Counted from the stretch's first letter, positions 1 through 5,914 are shown. The stretch is 6,168 bases of DNA from an uncultured delta proteobacterium (GCA_903893335.1 CAITLX010000718.1:1-6168), one strand, 5' to 3'. A program made the numbers and translations. The notes: a model not told the origin generated them from the sequence alone.

Positions 1-126
1 CACGCCCGCGTCCCCCACGAGCAGCGCGCAGACGCCGCGCCGGGCCGCGTCGGCCGCCGCGCGCACGCTGACCTCGGGGCCCACGCCCGAGGGGCAACCG
101 ATGGAGACGGCGAGCAGCGGGGTCAC
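1..126 (-). CDS. pdxA: PdxA, 4-hydroxythreonine-4-phosphate dehydrogenase (N-terminal 42 residues, cut by window edge)
   Basis: Only the first 42 codons are visible. Reading from GTG at 126-124 the protein begins MTPLLAVSIGCPSGVGPEVS and ends in ALLVGDAGV at the edge. This matches the PdxA N-terminus: a beta strand, then a loop of the form G-[DE]-P-x-G-[IV]-G-P-[DE], then a helix, then a second strand leading to a GDA-like turn. PdxA is a cytoplasmic, metal- and NAD-dependent enzyme. It oxidises 4-phosphohydroxy-L-threonine, with decarboxylation, to 3-amino-2-oxopropyl phosphate, which PdxJ joins to deoxyxylulose 5-phosphate on the way to pyridoxine phosphate. The acidic residue usual at position 11 is Cys here. 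The GTG start overlaps the TGA of the upstream regulator as GTGA. No good ribosome binding site lies at the right distance (a GAGGAGAAG run ends about 18 nt upstream, too far), so translation is probably coupled to the regulator. The family call rests on one motif and general layout, since most of the gene lies outside. Confidence 0.8.
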   Translation of the reverse strand, partial: MTPLLAVSIGCPSGVGPEVSVRAAADAARRGVCALLVGDAGV

Positions 127-881
127 GAGCGGCGGCGGGGGCGCTTCTCCTCGAGGTCGGCCTCGGTCGGCTCGGACTCGGAGGGCGCGCGCAGCTTGTA
201 GCCCGCCCCGCGCAGCGTCTCCAGCGGAAGCTCGTCGCCGAGCTTGGCGCGCAGGCGGCGCACGTGGATGTCGACGGTGCGCGGCCCCCCTTCGTAGCGG
301 GCCCCCCACACCTTCGCGAGCAGCTGGTCGCGGGTCAGCGCCTTGCCGCGGCGCTCGCAGAGGTAGGCGAGCAGCGCGAACTCCTTGGCCGTGAGCTGCA
401 CCGGGCGCCCGCGCGAGACGACCTCGCGCGCGGAGCGGTCGACGACGATCTCGCCGATCTTCACGCGCTCCTCGGTCGAGAACTCGCTGGCGCGCCACTC
501 GAGCGCGCGGATGCGCGCGTACAGCTCGGCCGGCACGTAGGGCATGAGCGTGAAGTCGTCGAAGCCGCTCGACGGCTCCATGCGCGCGACCTGCCCGACG
601 GTGAGCCCCACGATGGCCGAGACCCCCTCGAAGCCCGCCTGCCGCCGCACCGAGCGCAGCGCAGCGCGCGCCAGATCGGGGCGGTCGAGCGCCTCGATGA
701 CGATGACGCGCACGCGCACGTCCTCGGAGTCGCGGTCGTGGAAGAGGTCGGCCGGGTCGTCCCACAGGTCGATGGAGCGCACCTCGGCGCCGAGGGTGCG
801 CAGGATGGCGACCGCGCCGTCGGGGCGCTCGAGGTCGGGCCCGTGACCAATGACGGCGATGAACGACGGGTTGTACGCCAA
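123..881 (-). CDS. OmpR/PhoB-type winged-helix transcription factor with degenerate receiver domain
   Basis: 252 residues. Residues about 7-125 have the receiver-domain pattern and residues about 140-232 form an OmpR/PhoB winged helix, with LTAKEFALLAYL (163-174), a recognition-helix stretch TVDIHVRRLRAKLG (202-215) and the closing ETLRGAGYKL (221-230). The C-terminus is a charged tail of about 20 residues. The receiver has lost the residues used for phosphorylation. The acidic pair after strand 1 is Gly12-His13, the phospho-acceptor position after strand 3 is Glu63 (VIVIEAL), and the conserved Lys before Pro is Met113 (TLMPYVPAEL). Only the Thr of strand 4 (Thr94) remains. It probably binds DNA without phosphorylation, as known for atypical regulators such as HP1043, ChxR and GlnR; its targets are unknown. 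No histidine kinase lies next to it. The TTG start at 881 is chosen because AGGAGG sits 4 nt upstream and the strand-1 sequence begins at once. It lies 69 nt after tldD and overlaps pdxA by 4 nt. Confidence 0.9.
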   Translation of the reverse strand: MAYNPSFIAVIGHGPDLERPDGAVAILRTLGAEVRSIDLWDDPADLFHDRDSEDVRVRVIVIEALDRPDLARAALRSVRRQAGFEGVSAIVGLTVGQVARMEPSSGFDDFTLMPYVPAELYARIRALEWRASEFSTEERVKIGEIVVDRSAREVVSRGRPVQLTAKEFALLAYLCERRGKALTRDQLLAKVWGARYEGGPRTVDIHVRRLRAKLGDELPLETLRGAGYKLRAPSESEPTEADLEEKRPRRRS

Positions 882-885
882 GCGC

Positions 886-891
886 CCTCCT
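886..891 (-). promoter_or_regulatory. Ribosome binding site of the atypical response regulator
   Basis: A full AGGAGG on the minus strand, 4 nt before the TTG at 881-879. It decides the start: there is no ATG nearby, and without this site the TTG would look doubtful. The spacing is a little short but workable. Confidence 0.7.
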
Positions 892-907
892 ACGGGTCGG
901 TCGATGC

Positions 908-936
908 TCGAGGCTGGCGGCTCGGCCAGCGCTCGA
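908..936 (-). other. Hairpin in the tldD-regulator gap
   Basis: A perfect 6-bp inverted repeat (GCTGGC at 913-918, GCCAGC at 925-930, 6-nt loop) is extended by a further 5 bp (TCGAG at 908-912 with CTCGA at 932-936) across a single unpaired G at 931. This gives an 11-bp stem with one bulge. On the minus strand it begins 14 nt after the tldD stop and ends 16 nt before the regulator's ribosome binding site. No T-run follows, so it is not a classical intrinsic terminator. It could be a weak terminator or attenuator, an mRNA-stabilising 3' end for tldD, or an operator. The structure is seen; the role is a guess. Confidence 0.45.
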
Positions 937-950
937 CGGTTGTGTCGCGG

Positions 951-2405
951 TCAGCCGATGCGGGTTCCCCCGACGGTGATGCGGCCGATCTTCATGGTCG
1001 GGCAGCCGACGCCCACCGGGACGCTCTGCCCGTCCTTGCCGCAGGTCCAGATGCCGTCGGAGATCGCCACGTCGTGTCCGAGCATCACTACCTCGCGCAG
1101 TGTTTCCGGGCCGTTTCCGATGAGGTTCACCGACTTCAGCGGGGCGGTGATGTGCCCGTCCTCGATGAGGTAGCTCTCGGTGAGCGAGAAGACGAAGTCG
1201 CCGTTGGCGATGTCGACCTGCCCGCCGCCGAACTTCTTGGCGAAGATGCCGCGCTTGACGCTGCGCACGATCTCCTCCGGGTCGTCGGGGCCGGCGAGCA
1301 GCAGCGTGTTGGTCATGCGCGGCATCGGGTGGCACGCGAAGCTCTCGCGGCGGCCGTTGCCGGTCGAGGCGAGCCCGAAGTGCCGCGCGCTCAGCCGATC
1401 GTGCATGTAGCCGCGCAGCACGCCCTTCTCGATGAGCACGCTCGAGCGAGGCTCGTTGCCCTCGTCGTCCACGTTGATGGTGCCGCGCGACTGCAGCAGC
1501 GTCGCGTCGTCGACCACCGTGCAGAGCGGGCTGGCGACCACCTGGCCGATCTGGTCGGTGTAGTTGCTCGTGCGCTTGCGGTTGAAGTCGGCCTCGAGCC
1601 CGTGACCGACGGCCTCGTGCAGCAAGATGCCGCTGTCGCCGGGGGCGAGCACGACCTCCATCTGGCCGGCGGGCGCCTCGCGCGCGTCGAGCATGGCCAC
1701 CGCCTGGCGCGCGGCCTCGGCGCCGTGCCACTCGGGCGTCTTGCCCTCGAAATAGCCGAGCGTCACGCGCCCGCCGCCGCCGCTCGAGCCCTCCTGCCGT
1801 CGCCCGTCGCGCTCGGCGATGGCCCGCACGCCGAAGCGCAGCAGCGGCTGGACGTCGTGCGCCATCAGCCCGTCGCTGGTCGCGATGAGGATCTCGCGCA
1901 CCTCCTCCGAGAGGCTCGCCTCGGCCTTCACGATGGACGGGTCGTAGGCCTCGGCGGCGCGGCACGCGCGCTCGAGGAGATCGCGCTTCGTCTCGCCCGC
2001 GACCACGAGCGAGGGCGTCGCGAGCGCGTAGCGCGACGGGAGCGACACCGGGCGAAGCTCGACGTGGGCGGTGCCGCCGCCGCCGAGCGCGATCTGCGAG
2101 GCGGTCGCGGCCGCGCGCGCCATGGCCTCCCACGAGAGGTCCTCGACGTACGCGTAGCCCGTCGCGTCGCCGCGCTGCACCCGCACGCCGACGCCCACCG
2201 AGACGCCGCGCGACGCGCTCTTGAGGATGCCCTCGTCGAACACGAACCCGCCCCCCGCTCGGTACTCGAAGAAGAGGTCGGCGTAGTCGCCGCCGCGCGC
2301 GAGCGCGAGCGAGAGCAACCGAGAGGCGAGCGCCGCGTCGACCGGCGCGGCACCGCCCGGGGCGAAGGGGGCGCGGTAGGCGGAGGCTTCGGCCGACGAG
2401 GTCAT
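951..2405 (-). CDS. tldD: TldD zinc metalloprotease
   Basis: 484 residues from the chosen ATG, close to the 481 of E. coli TldD. The N-terminal domain includes DYADLFFEYR (about 40-49), equivalent to the DYGDLYFQ region of E. coli at nearly the same distance from the start. The active site is HEAVGHGLEADFNRKR beginning at His263, giving the HExxxH motif (His263, Glu264, His268). The C-terminal TCGKDGQSVPVGVG carries Cys455, which in the family is the third zinc ligand. PMPRMTNT near 360 is also typical. TldD works with TldE (PmbA) as a heterodimer that degrades unfolded peptides and removes leader peptides, for example in microcin B17 maturation and CcdA turnover; it is cytoplasmic. No tldE lies next to it here; the two genes are often unlinked. 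An in-frame GTG at 2510 would add 35 residues rich in Gly, Ala and Arg that match nothing in the family, so the ATG is preferred even though its ribosome binding site is poor. The gene is divergent from the TPR gene and is followed in the same direction by the regulator. Confidence 0.95.
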   Translation of the reverse strand: MTSSAEASAYRAPFAPGGAAPVDAALASRLLSLALARGGDYADLFFEYRAGGGFVFDEGILKSASRGVSVGVGVRVQRGDATGYAYVEDLSWEAMARAAATASQIALGGGGTAHVELRPVSLPSRYALATPSLVVAGETKRDLLERACRAAEAYDPSIVKAEASLSEEVREILIATSDGLMAHDVQPLLRFGVRAIAERDGRRQEGSSGGGGRVTLGYFEGKTPEWHGAEAARQAVAMLDAREAPAGQMEVVLAPGDSGILLHEAVGHGLEADFNRKRTSNYTDQIGQVVASPLCTVVDDATLLQSRGTINVDDEGNEPRSSVLIEKGVLRGYMHDRLSARHFGLASTGNGRRESFACHPMPRMTNTLLLAGPDDPEEIVRSVKRGIFAKKFGGGQVDIANGDFVFSLTESYLIEDGHITAPLKSVNLIGNGPETLREVVMLGHDVAISDGIWTCGKDGQSVPVGVGCPTMKIGRITVGGTRIG

Positions 2406-2410
2406 CGCGA

Positions 2411-2422
2411 GCACCGTGGTGC
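2411..2422. repeat. Near-palindrome just upstream of the tldD start
   Basis: GCACC-GT-GGTGC, a perfect 5-bp inverted repeat with a 2-nt centre, lies 5 nt before the preferred tldD ATG, where a ribosome binding site would be expected. It might be a small operator or a start-masking hairpin. If the longer tldD start at 2510 is real, the sequence is simply coding. Short GC-rich repeats are common by chance in this DNA. Confidence 0.3.
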
Positions 2423-2487
2423 GCGCCCCCGGGCCCGTCAAGGAGCCGCGCCCCGCGCCCGCGGGAGCGAGCGTGGGCGCCGCGACC

Positions 2488-2517
2488 TTGACGCGACCGG
2501 GAGAAGCCACCTAGCTT
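2488..2517 (+). promoter_or_regulatory. Candidate promoter for the TPR gene
   Basis: The divergent region 2406-2587 holds no convincing gene. TTGACG (2488-2493) matches five of six bases of the sigma-70 -35 box. At an 18-nt spacing it is followed by TAGCTT (2512-2517), a poor -10. A better -10-like hexamer, TACACT, sits at 2521-2526 but has no matching -35 at 17 nt. The stretch around 2510-2530 is the most AT-rich part of the gap, which supports a promoter somewhere here but not its exact boxes. Confidence 0.25.
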
Positions 2518-2539
2518 CCGTACACTTAGGCTCGTGGGT

Positions 2540-2560
2540 GCCGCGTGGGCCCTACGCGGC
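2540..2560 (+). repeat. Perfect 7-bp inverted repeat in the TPR gene leader
   Basis: GCCGCGT (2540-2546) and ACGCGGC (2554-2560) are exact reverse complements separated by the 7-nt GGGCCCT. The repeat lies between the candidate promoter and the ribosome binding site at 2573-2577. It could act as a DNA operator or as a leader-mRNA hairpin ending 12 nt before the Shine-Dalgarno sequence. Confidence 0.45.
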
Positions 2561-2572
2561 GACCGCGCGAGC

Positions 2573-2577
2573 AGGAG
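2573..2577 (+). promoter_or_regulatory. Ribosome binding site deciding the TPR gene start
   Basis: AGGAG ends 10 nt before GTG at 2588. It supports that GTG over the upstream in-frame GTG at 2534, which would add 18 residues (a Trp/Arg-rich stretch without helix pattern), run through the inverted repeat, and has no clear ribosome binding site. Confidence 0.6.
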
Positions 2578-2587
2578 TCCGACGGCT

Positions 2588-5212
2588 GTGGCGATTGACC
2601 GCGACAAACTGCTGCAATCCGCCCAGGGGCACCTGGAGCGAAAGCGGTACGACAAGGCCATCGCGGAGTTCCAGAAGCTCCTCGCCGCCGACCCGCACGA
2701 CGCGCGCATCCTGCTGAAGCTCGGCGACGCGCAGTCGCGCATGAGCGCCCACGCCGAGGCGGTCGGCACCTACGAGAAGGTCGCGCGCTTCTACGCCGAG
2801 CAGGGCTTCGCGCTCAAGGCGGTCGCCGTCTACAAGCAGATCCGCGAGATGGTGGCGCGCCACCTCGCCGACCGCTCCGAGCAGTTCGCGCACATCACCC
2901 CCGCGCTCGCGCAGCTCTACACCGACCTCAAGCTCGTCAGCGACGCCGCCGCGACGTGGGACGAGGTCGCCGCGCGCCTGGTCACCCTGGGCCAGGAGAG
3001 CGAAGCGCGCGAGATCTACCGCAAGGTCGTCCAGCTCGACCCGGGCAACCCCCTCTCGCACCTGCGCCTCGCCGAGGCCCACTCGCGCGTCGGCGAGATC
3101 GGCGACGCGGTCACCAGCTTCCGCGCCGCCATCGACGTGCTGCTGCGCCTCGGGCGCCGCGACGACTCGCTCAAGGTGCTCGAGCGGCTGCTGCACCACC
3201 GCGCCGACACCGACGCCGCGCGCCGCGCGGCCGCGCTCTACCTCGAGCGCGGCGGCCCCAACGACGGCATGCTCGCGCTCGCGAAGCTGCAGGTCTGCTT
3301 CCAGGCCGACGCGAAGAACCTCGAGACGCTCAACCTGCTGGCGCGGGCGTTCAGCGCCATCGGTCAGCCGGGCAAGGCGATCGAGGTCCACAAGGAGATG
3401 GCCCGCCTCGCCCACGAGCAGGGTCAGGCGAGCGTCTACCGGCGCCTCGTCGAGGACCTCGCGCGCCGCGCCCCGCACGACGAGGCGGTGCAGCGCATGG
3501 TCCGCGCCACCTTCGGCACCGCGGCCCCCCCCGCGCCCGCCAAGCAAGAGTCGTCGCGTCGCGTCACGCAGAGCGAGGCTCCCTTCGTCTCGTACTCCGA
3601 CGCGGTCGAGCTCTCGCCCGACGAGTACGCGCGGGTCGCGACCGAGCATCCCCCCGCCGACGAGCCGTCGGAGCTCGATCGCAAGCTCCACCAGGTCGTC
3701 GCGCACGCCGAGTCGTTCCGCAAGGTGCGGCTCTACTCGCAGTCGATCCGCACGCTGCGCGACGGGCTCGAGCGCGCGCCCCGCGCCGCCGCGCTGCACA
3801 CCGCCCTCAAGGCGGTGCTCATCGAGGCGGGCGACACCGAGGGGGCGCTCGAGGAGCTGCTCGCCCTCGCGTCGATCTCCATCGACGCCCTCGACGTGGA
3901 CGACGCCGCGCGCCAGCTGCACGAGGCGCTGCAGCTCGTGCCCCGCGAGCCGCGCGCGCTGCAGCTGCTCGCCGAGCTGGGGCTCGCGCCCGACGCGCCC
4001 GCCGTGGCCGGTGGCCTGAGCGAGCCCGCCCCTCCACACCCGGGTGCGAGCGCGTGGGAGGGCGAGGCCACCATCGCCGGTCAGCCGCTGCCGGCCGACC
4101 TGGCCGAGGCGTGCCCGGCGCCCCCCGCCGAGCTCGTCGAGGTGGCCGAGGACGACGAGCGGACCCCGGTGCGCGGCACGGCGCCGCCGCTCGGAGAGTC
4201 GCCGCCTCCCCCGCCCGCCGAGCCCGAGGCTCCCCGGCCGGCGTCGTTCTTCGAGGTCGATCCGCTCGCGAGCGATCTGCCGCTGCCGAGCTTCCCCGCA
4301 GCCGAAGGCCCCGTGCTCACGGCGGTGGCGACGCTCGTCACGCCCGACCTCGAGTCCACGCTCGCCGAGGTCGACTTCTGCGTCGCCAACGGCATGCTCG
4401 ACGACGCGCGCGCGCTGCTCGAGGAGCGGCTCGCCGACGCGCCCGACGACCCGCTGCTGCTCGCGCGCTGGTACGAGCTCTCCGTGGAGCCCTCGTCGGA
4501 GGGCGGCGCTTCGTCGGAGGTCGAGCCCTCGTCGGCGGAGGAGGCTGCTCCCGAGGTCGAGCCGACCTACGCGATGCCGCCCGCCGCGCTGGTCGACGTC
4601 GACGACGTGCTCGACCTCGACGCCTCGATCGACGCGCTCGACGCGCTGCCCTCCGAGCCGCAGCCGGAGTTCGGCCACCACGACCATCAGGTCGACGTCG
4701 ACGAGGTCTTCGCGAAGTTCAAGGCCGGCATCCGCGCGAACGTCTCCGACAGCGACAGCCAGACGCACTACGACCTCGGCCTCGCCTACCGCGAGATGCA
4801 GCTCATCGGCGACGCCATCGACGAGTTCGAGATCGCCTCGCGCGACCCCGCGCGCACCGTCGTCTGTCAGTCGATGGTCGCGATGCTGCAGCGCGGCAGC
4901 GGCAACCTCGAGGCCGCGATCGACGCGCTGATGCGCGCGCTCGACGCCGAGCAGAAGGACGAGGCGCAGGAGCTCGGCCTGCTCTACGAGCTCGGCGACA
5001 CTTACTCCGCGCAGGAGTCCCCCGCCGAGGCGCTCTTCTACTTCCGCCGCGTGGTCGATCTCGCGCCCGACTACGACGACCCGCGCGGGGCGGTCGCGAC
5101 GCGCATCGCCGAGCTCACCCACCCGCCGCACCCGGGCGCCTCGGCTCAGCTCGAGCCCGTCGACGACGGCTTCGACGCGGCCTTCGACGCGCTCGAGAGC
5201 CACCGCGGCTGA
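2588..5212 (+). CDS. Large multi-block tetratricopeptide repeat (TPR) protein
   Basis: 874 residues from GTG, with no signal peptide or membrane segment, so probably cytoplasmic. Residues about 1-310 are tightly packed TPR helices, e.g. KRYDKAIAEFQKLLAADP, SEAREIYRKVVQLDPGNP and QPGKAIEVHKEMARLA. A linker (about 311-360) leads to a second helical block (about 361-465). A Pro/Glu/Ala-rich linker (466-585) follows, then one isolated TPR-like pair (588-632, with ANGMLDDARALLEERL), a linker made of 12-residue repeats (633-668 and on), and an Asp-rich stretch. The C-terminal TPR module (about 702-845) contains THYDLGLAYREMQLIGDAID, a form recurrent in large bacterial TPR proteins. TPR arrays bind partner proteins, so a scaffold or adaptor role is likely; the partner and process cannot be read from the sequence. 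Proteins of this layout seem common in Myxococcota, some linked to polarity or motility, but I would not transfer that function. It is transcribed alone, divergent from tldD and convergent with the scramblase-like gene. Confidence 0.9.
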   Translation: MAIDRDKLLQSAQGHLERKRYDKAIAEFQKLLAADPHDARILLKLGDAQSRMSAHAEAVGTYEKVARFYAEQGFALKAVAVYKQIREMVARHLADRSEQFAHITPALAQLYTDLKLVSDAAATWDEVAARLVTLGQESEAREIYRKVVQLDPGNPLSHLRLAEAHSRVGEIGDAVTSFRAAIDVLLRLGRRDDSLKVLERLLHHRADTDAARRAAALYLERGGPNDGMLALAKLQVCFQADAKNLETLNLLARAFSAIGQPGKAIEVHKEMARLAHEQGQASVYRRLVEDLARRAPHDEAVQRMVRATFGTAAPPAPAKQESSRRVTQSEAPFVSYSDAVELSPDEYARVATEHPPADEPSELDRKLHQVVAHAESFRKVRLYSQSIRTLRDGLERAPRAAALHTALKAVLIEAGDTEGALEELLALASISIDALDVDDAARQLHEALQLVPREPRALQLLAELGLAPDAPAVAGGLSEPAPPHPGASAWEGEATIAGQPLPADLAEACPAPPAELVEVAEDDERTPVRGTAPPLGESPPPPPAEPEAPRPASFFEVDPLASDLPLPSFPAAEGPVLTAVATLVTPDLESTLAEVDFCVANGMLDDARALLEERLADAPDDPLLLARWYELSVEPSSEGGASSEVEPSSAEEAAPEVEPTYAMPPAALVDVDDVLDLDASIDALDALPSEPQPEFGHHDHQVDVDEVFAKFKAGIRANVSDSDSQTHYDLGLAYREMQLIGDAIDEFEIASRDPARTVVCQSMVAMLQRGSGNLEAAIDALMRALDAEQKDEAQELGLLYELGDTYSAQESPAEALFYFRRVVDLAPDYDDPRGAVATRIAELTHPPHPGASAQLEPVDDGFDAAFDALESHRG
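4484..4567 (+). repeat. Tandem 36-bp imperfect repeat encoding VEPSS linker units
   Basis: Within the TPR gene, units begin at 4484, 4520 and 4556, exactly 36 bp apart. They encode VEPSSEGGASSE, VEPSSAEEAAPE and a decayed third unit beginning VEPT. The first two share an almost identical opening of 16 bases. This looks like tandem duplication inside a flexible acidic linker, and copy number may vary between strains. Confidence 0.6.
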
Positions 5213-5222
5213 GCGATCGCTC
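5211..5222. repeat. 12-bp perfect palindrome overlapping the TPR stop codon
   Basis: GAGCGATCGCTC is fully self-complementary and starts inside the TGA of the TPR gene (5210-5212). Its core GCGATCGC is an 8-bp palindrome. It is too short and loopless to be a good terminator alone, and may be chance. Confidence 0.35.
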
Positions 5223-5248
5223 GCTTCGTCGGCGGGCCTCGTCGTGGG

Positions 5249-5267
5249 GCGCTCGCGCGCCGAGCGC
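5249..5267. terminator. Candidate bidirectional terminator between convergent genes
   Basis: GCGCTCG (5249-5255) and CGAGCGC (5261-5267) are exact reverse complements around a 5-nt loop. They lie in the 59-nt gap between the ends of the TPR gene and the scramblase-like gene. The position is what one expects of a shared terminator. There is no T-run on either side, so any action would be by an atypical GC-only hairpin. Confidence 0.4.
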
Positions 5268-5271
5268 TCGC

Positions 5272-5874
5272 TCAGCTCGCCTCGCGCCGCGACTCCGCCA
5301 TCACGGCGAGCAGCGCGCACGCGATGGCGAAGCGCGCGTCGAGCCGGCCACGCGACGCCGAGAGGTCGAGCACGTACTCGCGCACGAAGAAGCGAAACAG
5401 CTGACGGACGTGCGCGACCGTCTCGCCGCCGATCTCGACGTGCCAGGTGCCGAGCAGCATGGGGAACAAGCGTCGCAGCATCGCTGCGCCGTCCTCCTGC
5501 ATCCGGCCGACGGGCCGATCGTCCGCGTCGAGCACGTCCCAGGTGTCGCGCACCAGCGAGCGCAGGCCGCGCGATCGCACCGAGCCGACGCGCTGCCCGG
5601 TGGGCGCGTCGAACACGTCGTGCGCGATGTCGAAGCCGATGATCTGCCGCGCGCGGACGACGACGACCGGCACCTGCTGCGACTCGTCGGTGAAGAGCGT
5701 GAGCTGCTGGCGCAGCTTGAACCAGGGGTGTCGCACGAACAGCACGAGCGAGCCGTCGGGGGCGAGCACGCGGAAGGTGCGGCCGAGCACCGACCAGAAC
5801 GGTCGCTGGATCGTGTAGGTCGCGTGCGCGAGGCTGCCAGCCGCGAGCGGGGCGTGGGAGCGCGGCGTGTCCAT
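5272..5874 (-). CDS. Scramblase/LURP-one-related (tubby C-terminal-like fold) protein
   Basis: 200 residues, full length. The middle reads as alternating strands of the scramblase/LURP-one-related group. RTFRVLAPDGSLVLFVRHPW (32-51) fits the pattern of a strand, D-x-x-G, and a second strand. FKLRQQLTLFTDES and VRARQIIGFDIAHDVFDAPT (73-92) follow. Most telling is VGSVRSRGLRSLVRDTWDVL (96-115) with GRMQEDGAAMLRR (123-135). The end (RFAIACALLAVMAE, 181-194) is a hydrophobic helix, which in this fold fills the beta-barrel or contacts membrane. There is no signal peptide. The fold is shared by eukaryotic phospholipid scramblases, LURP-one proteins and Tubby C-terminal domains; bacterial members are mostly uncharacterised, so lipid binding is possible but scramblase activity should not be assumed. 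ATG at 5874 has only a weak purine run (AGGGTGG) directly before it. It lies 61 nt behind lpxA on the same strand, which hints at an envelope-lipid role. Family fairly sure, function unknown. Confidence 0.75.
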   Translation of the reverse strand: MDTPRSHAPLAAGSLAHATYTIQRPFWSVLGRTFRVLAPDGSLVLFVRHPWFKLRQQLTLFTDESQQVPVVVVRARQIIGFDIAHDVFDAPTGQRVGSVRSRGLRSLVRDTWDVLDADDRPVGRMQEDGAAMLRRLFPMLLGTWHVEIGGETVAHVRQLFRFFVREYVLDLSASRGRLDARFAIACALLAVMAESRREAS

Positions 5875-5914
5875 CCACCCTGCGATACGCGATGCGCGAC
5901 GCCGAGCGCAACGC

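Noticed and set aside
2413..2441. Minus-strand TTGACG at 2436-2441 as a -35 box for tldD
   Set aside because: At 17 nt spacing the would-be -10 is CACGGT, which does not resemble a -10 box, and the start codon would be only a few bases further on.
2534..2587. Upstream GTG start that would add 18 residues to the TPR protein
   Set aside because: No clear Shine-Dalgarno, crosses the perfect inverted repeat at 2540-2560, and the TPR pattern with a well-spaced AGGAG begins at 2588.
264..2717. An 817-codon open frame on the plus strand opposite the regulator and tldD
   Set aside because: It is antisense to two clearly recognised genes, its protein is a low-complexity Ala/Arg/Gly/His/Val mix with no domain, and such frames arise by default in DNA this GC-rich.
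5447..5818. A 123-codon plus-strand frame inside the scramblase-like gene
   Set aside because: Ser/Arg/Thr-rich shadow with no ribosome binding site or domain; the opposite strand has a clear family match.
2552..5911. A 1119-codon open frame on the minus strand opposite the TPR gene and running into the scramblase-like gene
   Set aside because: It mirrors the codon structure of the TPR gene and overlaps the well-supported minus-strand gene at 5272-5874 in another frame. Its composition is Arg/Leu/Val/Gly-rich without recognisable motifs.
5882..5911. TTGCGC, 18 nt, TATCGC upstream of the scramblase-like gene on the minus strand as a promoter
   Set aside because: Each hexamer matches only three of six consensus bases and the implied transcript would start at the ATG itself; too weak to list as a feature.
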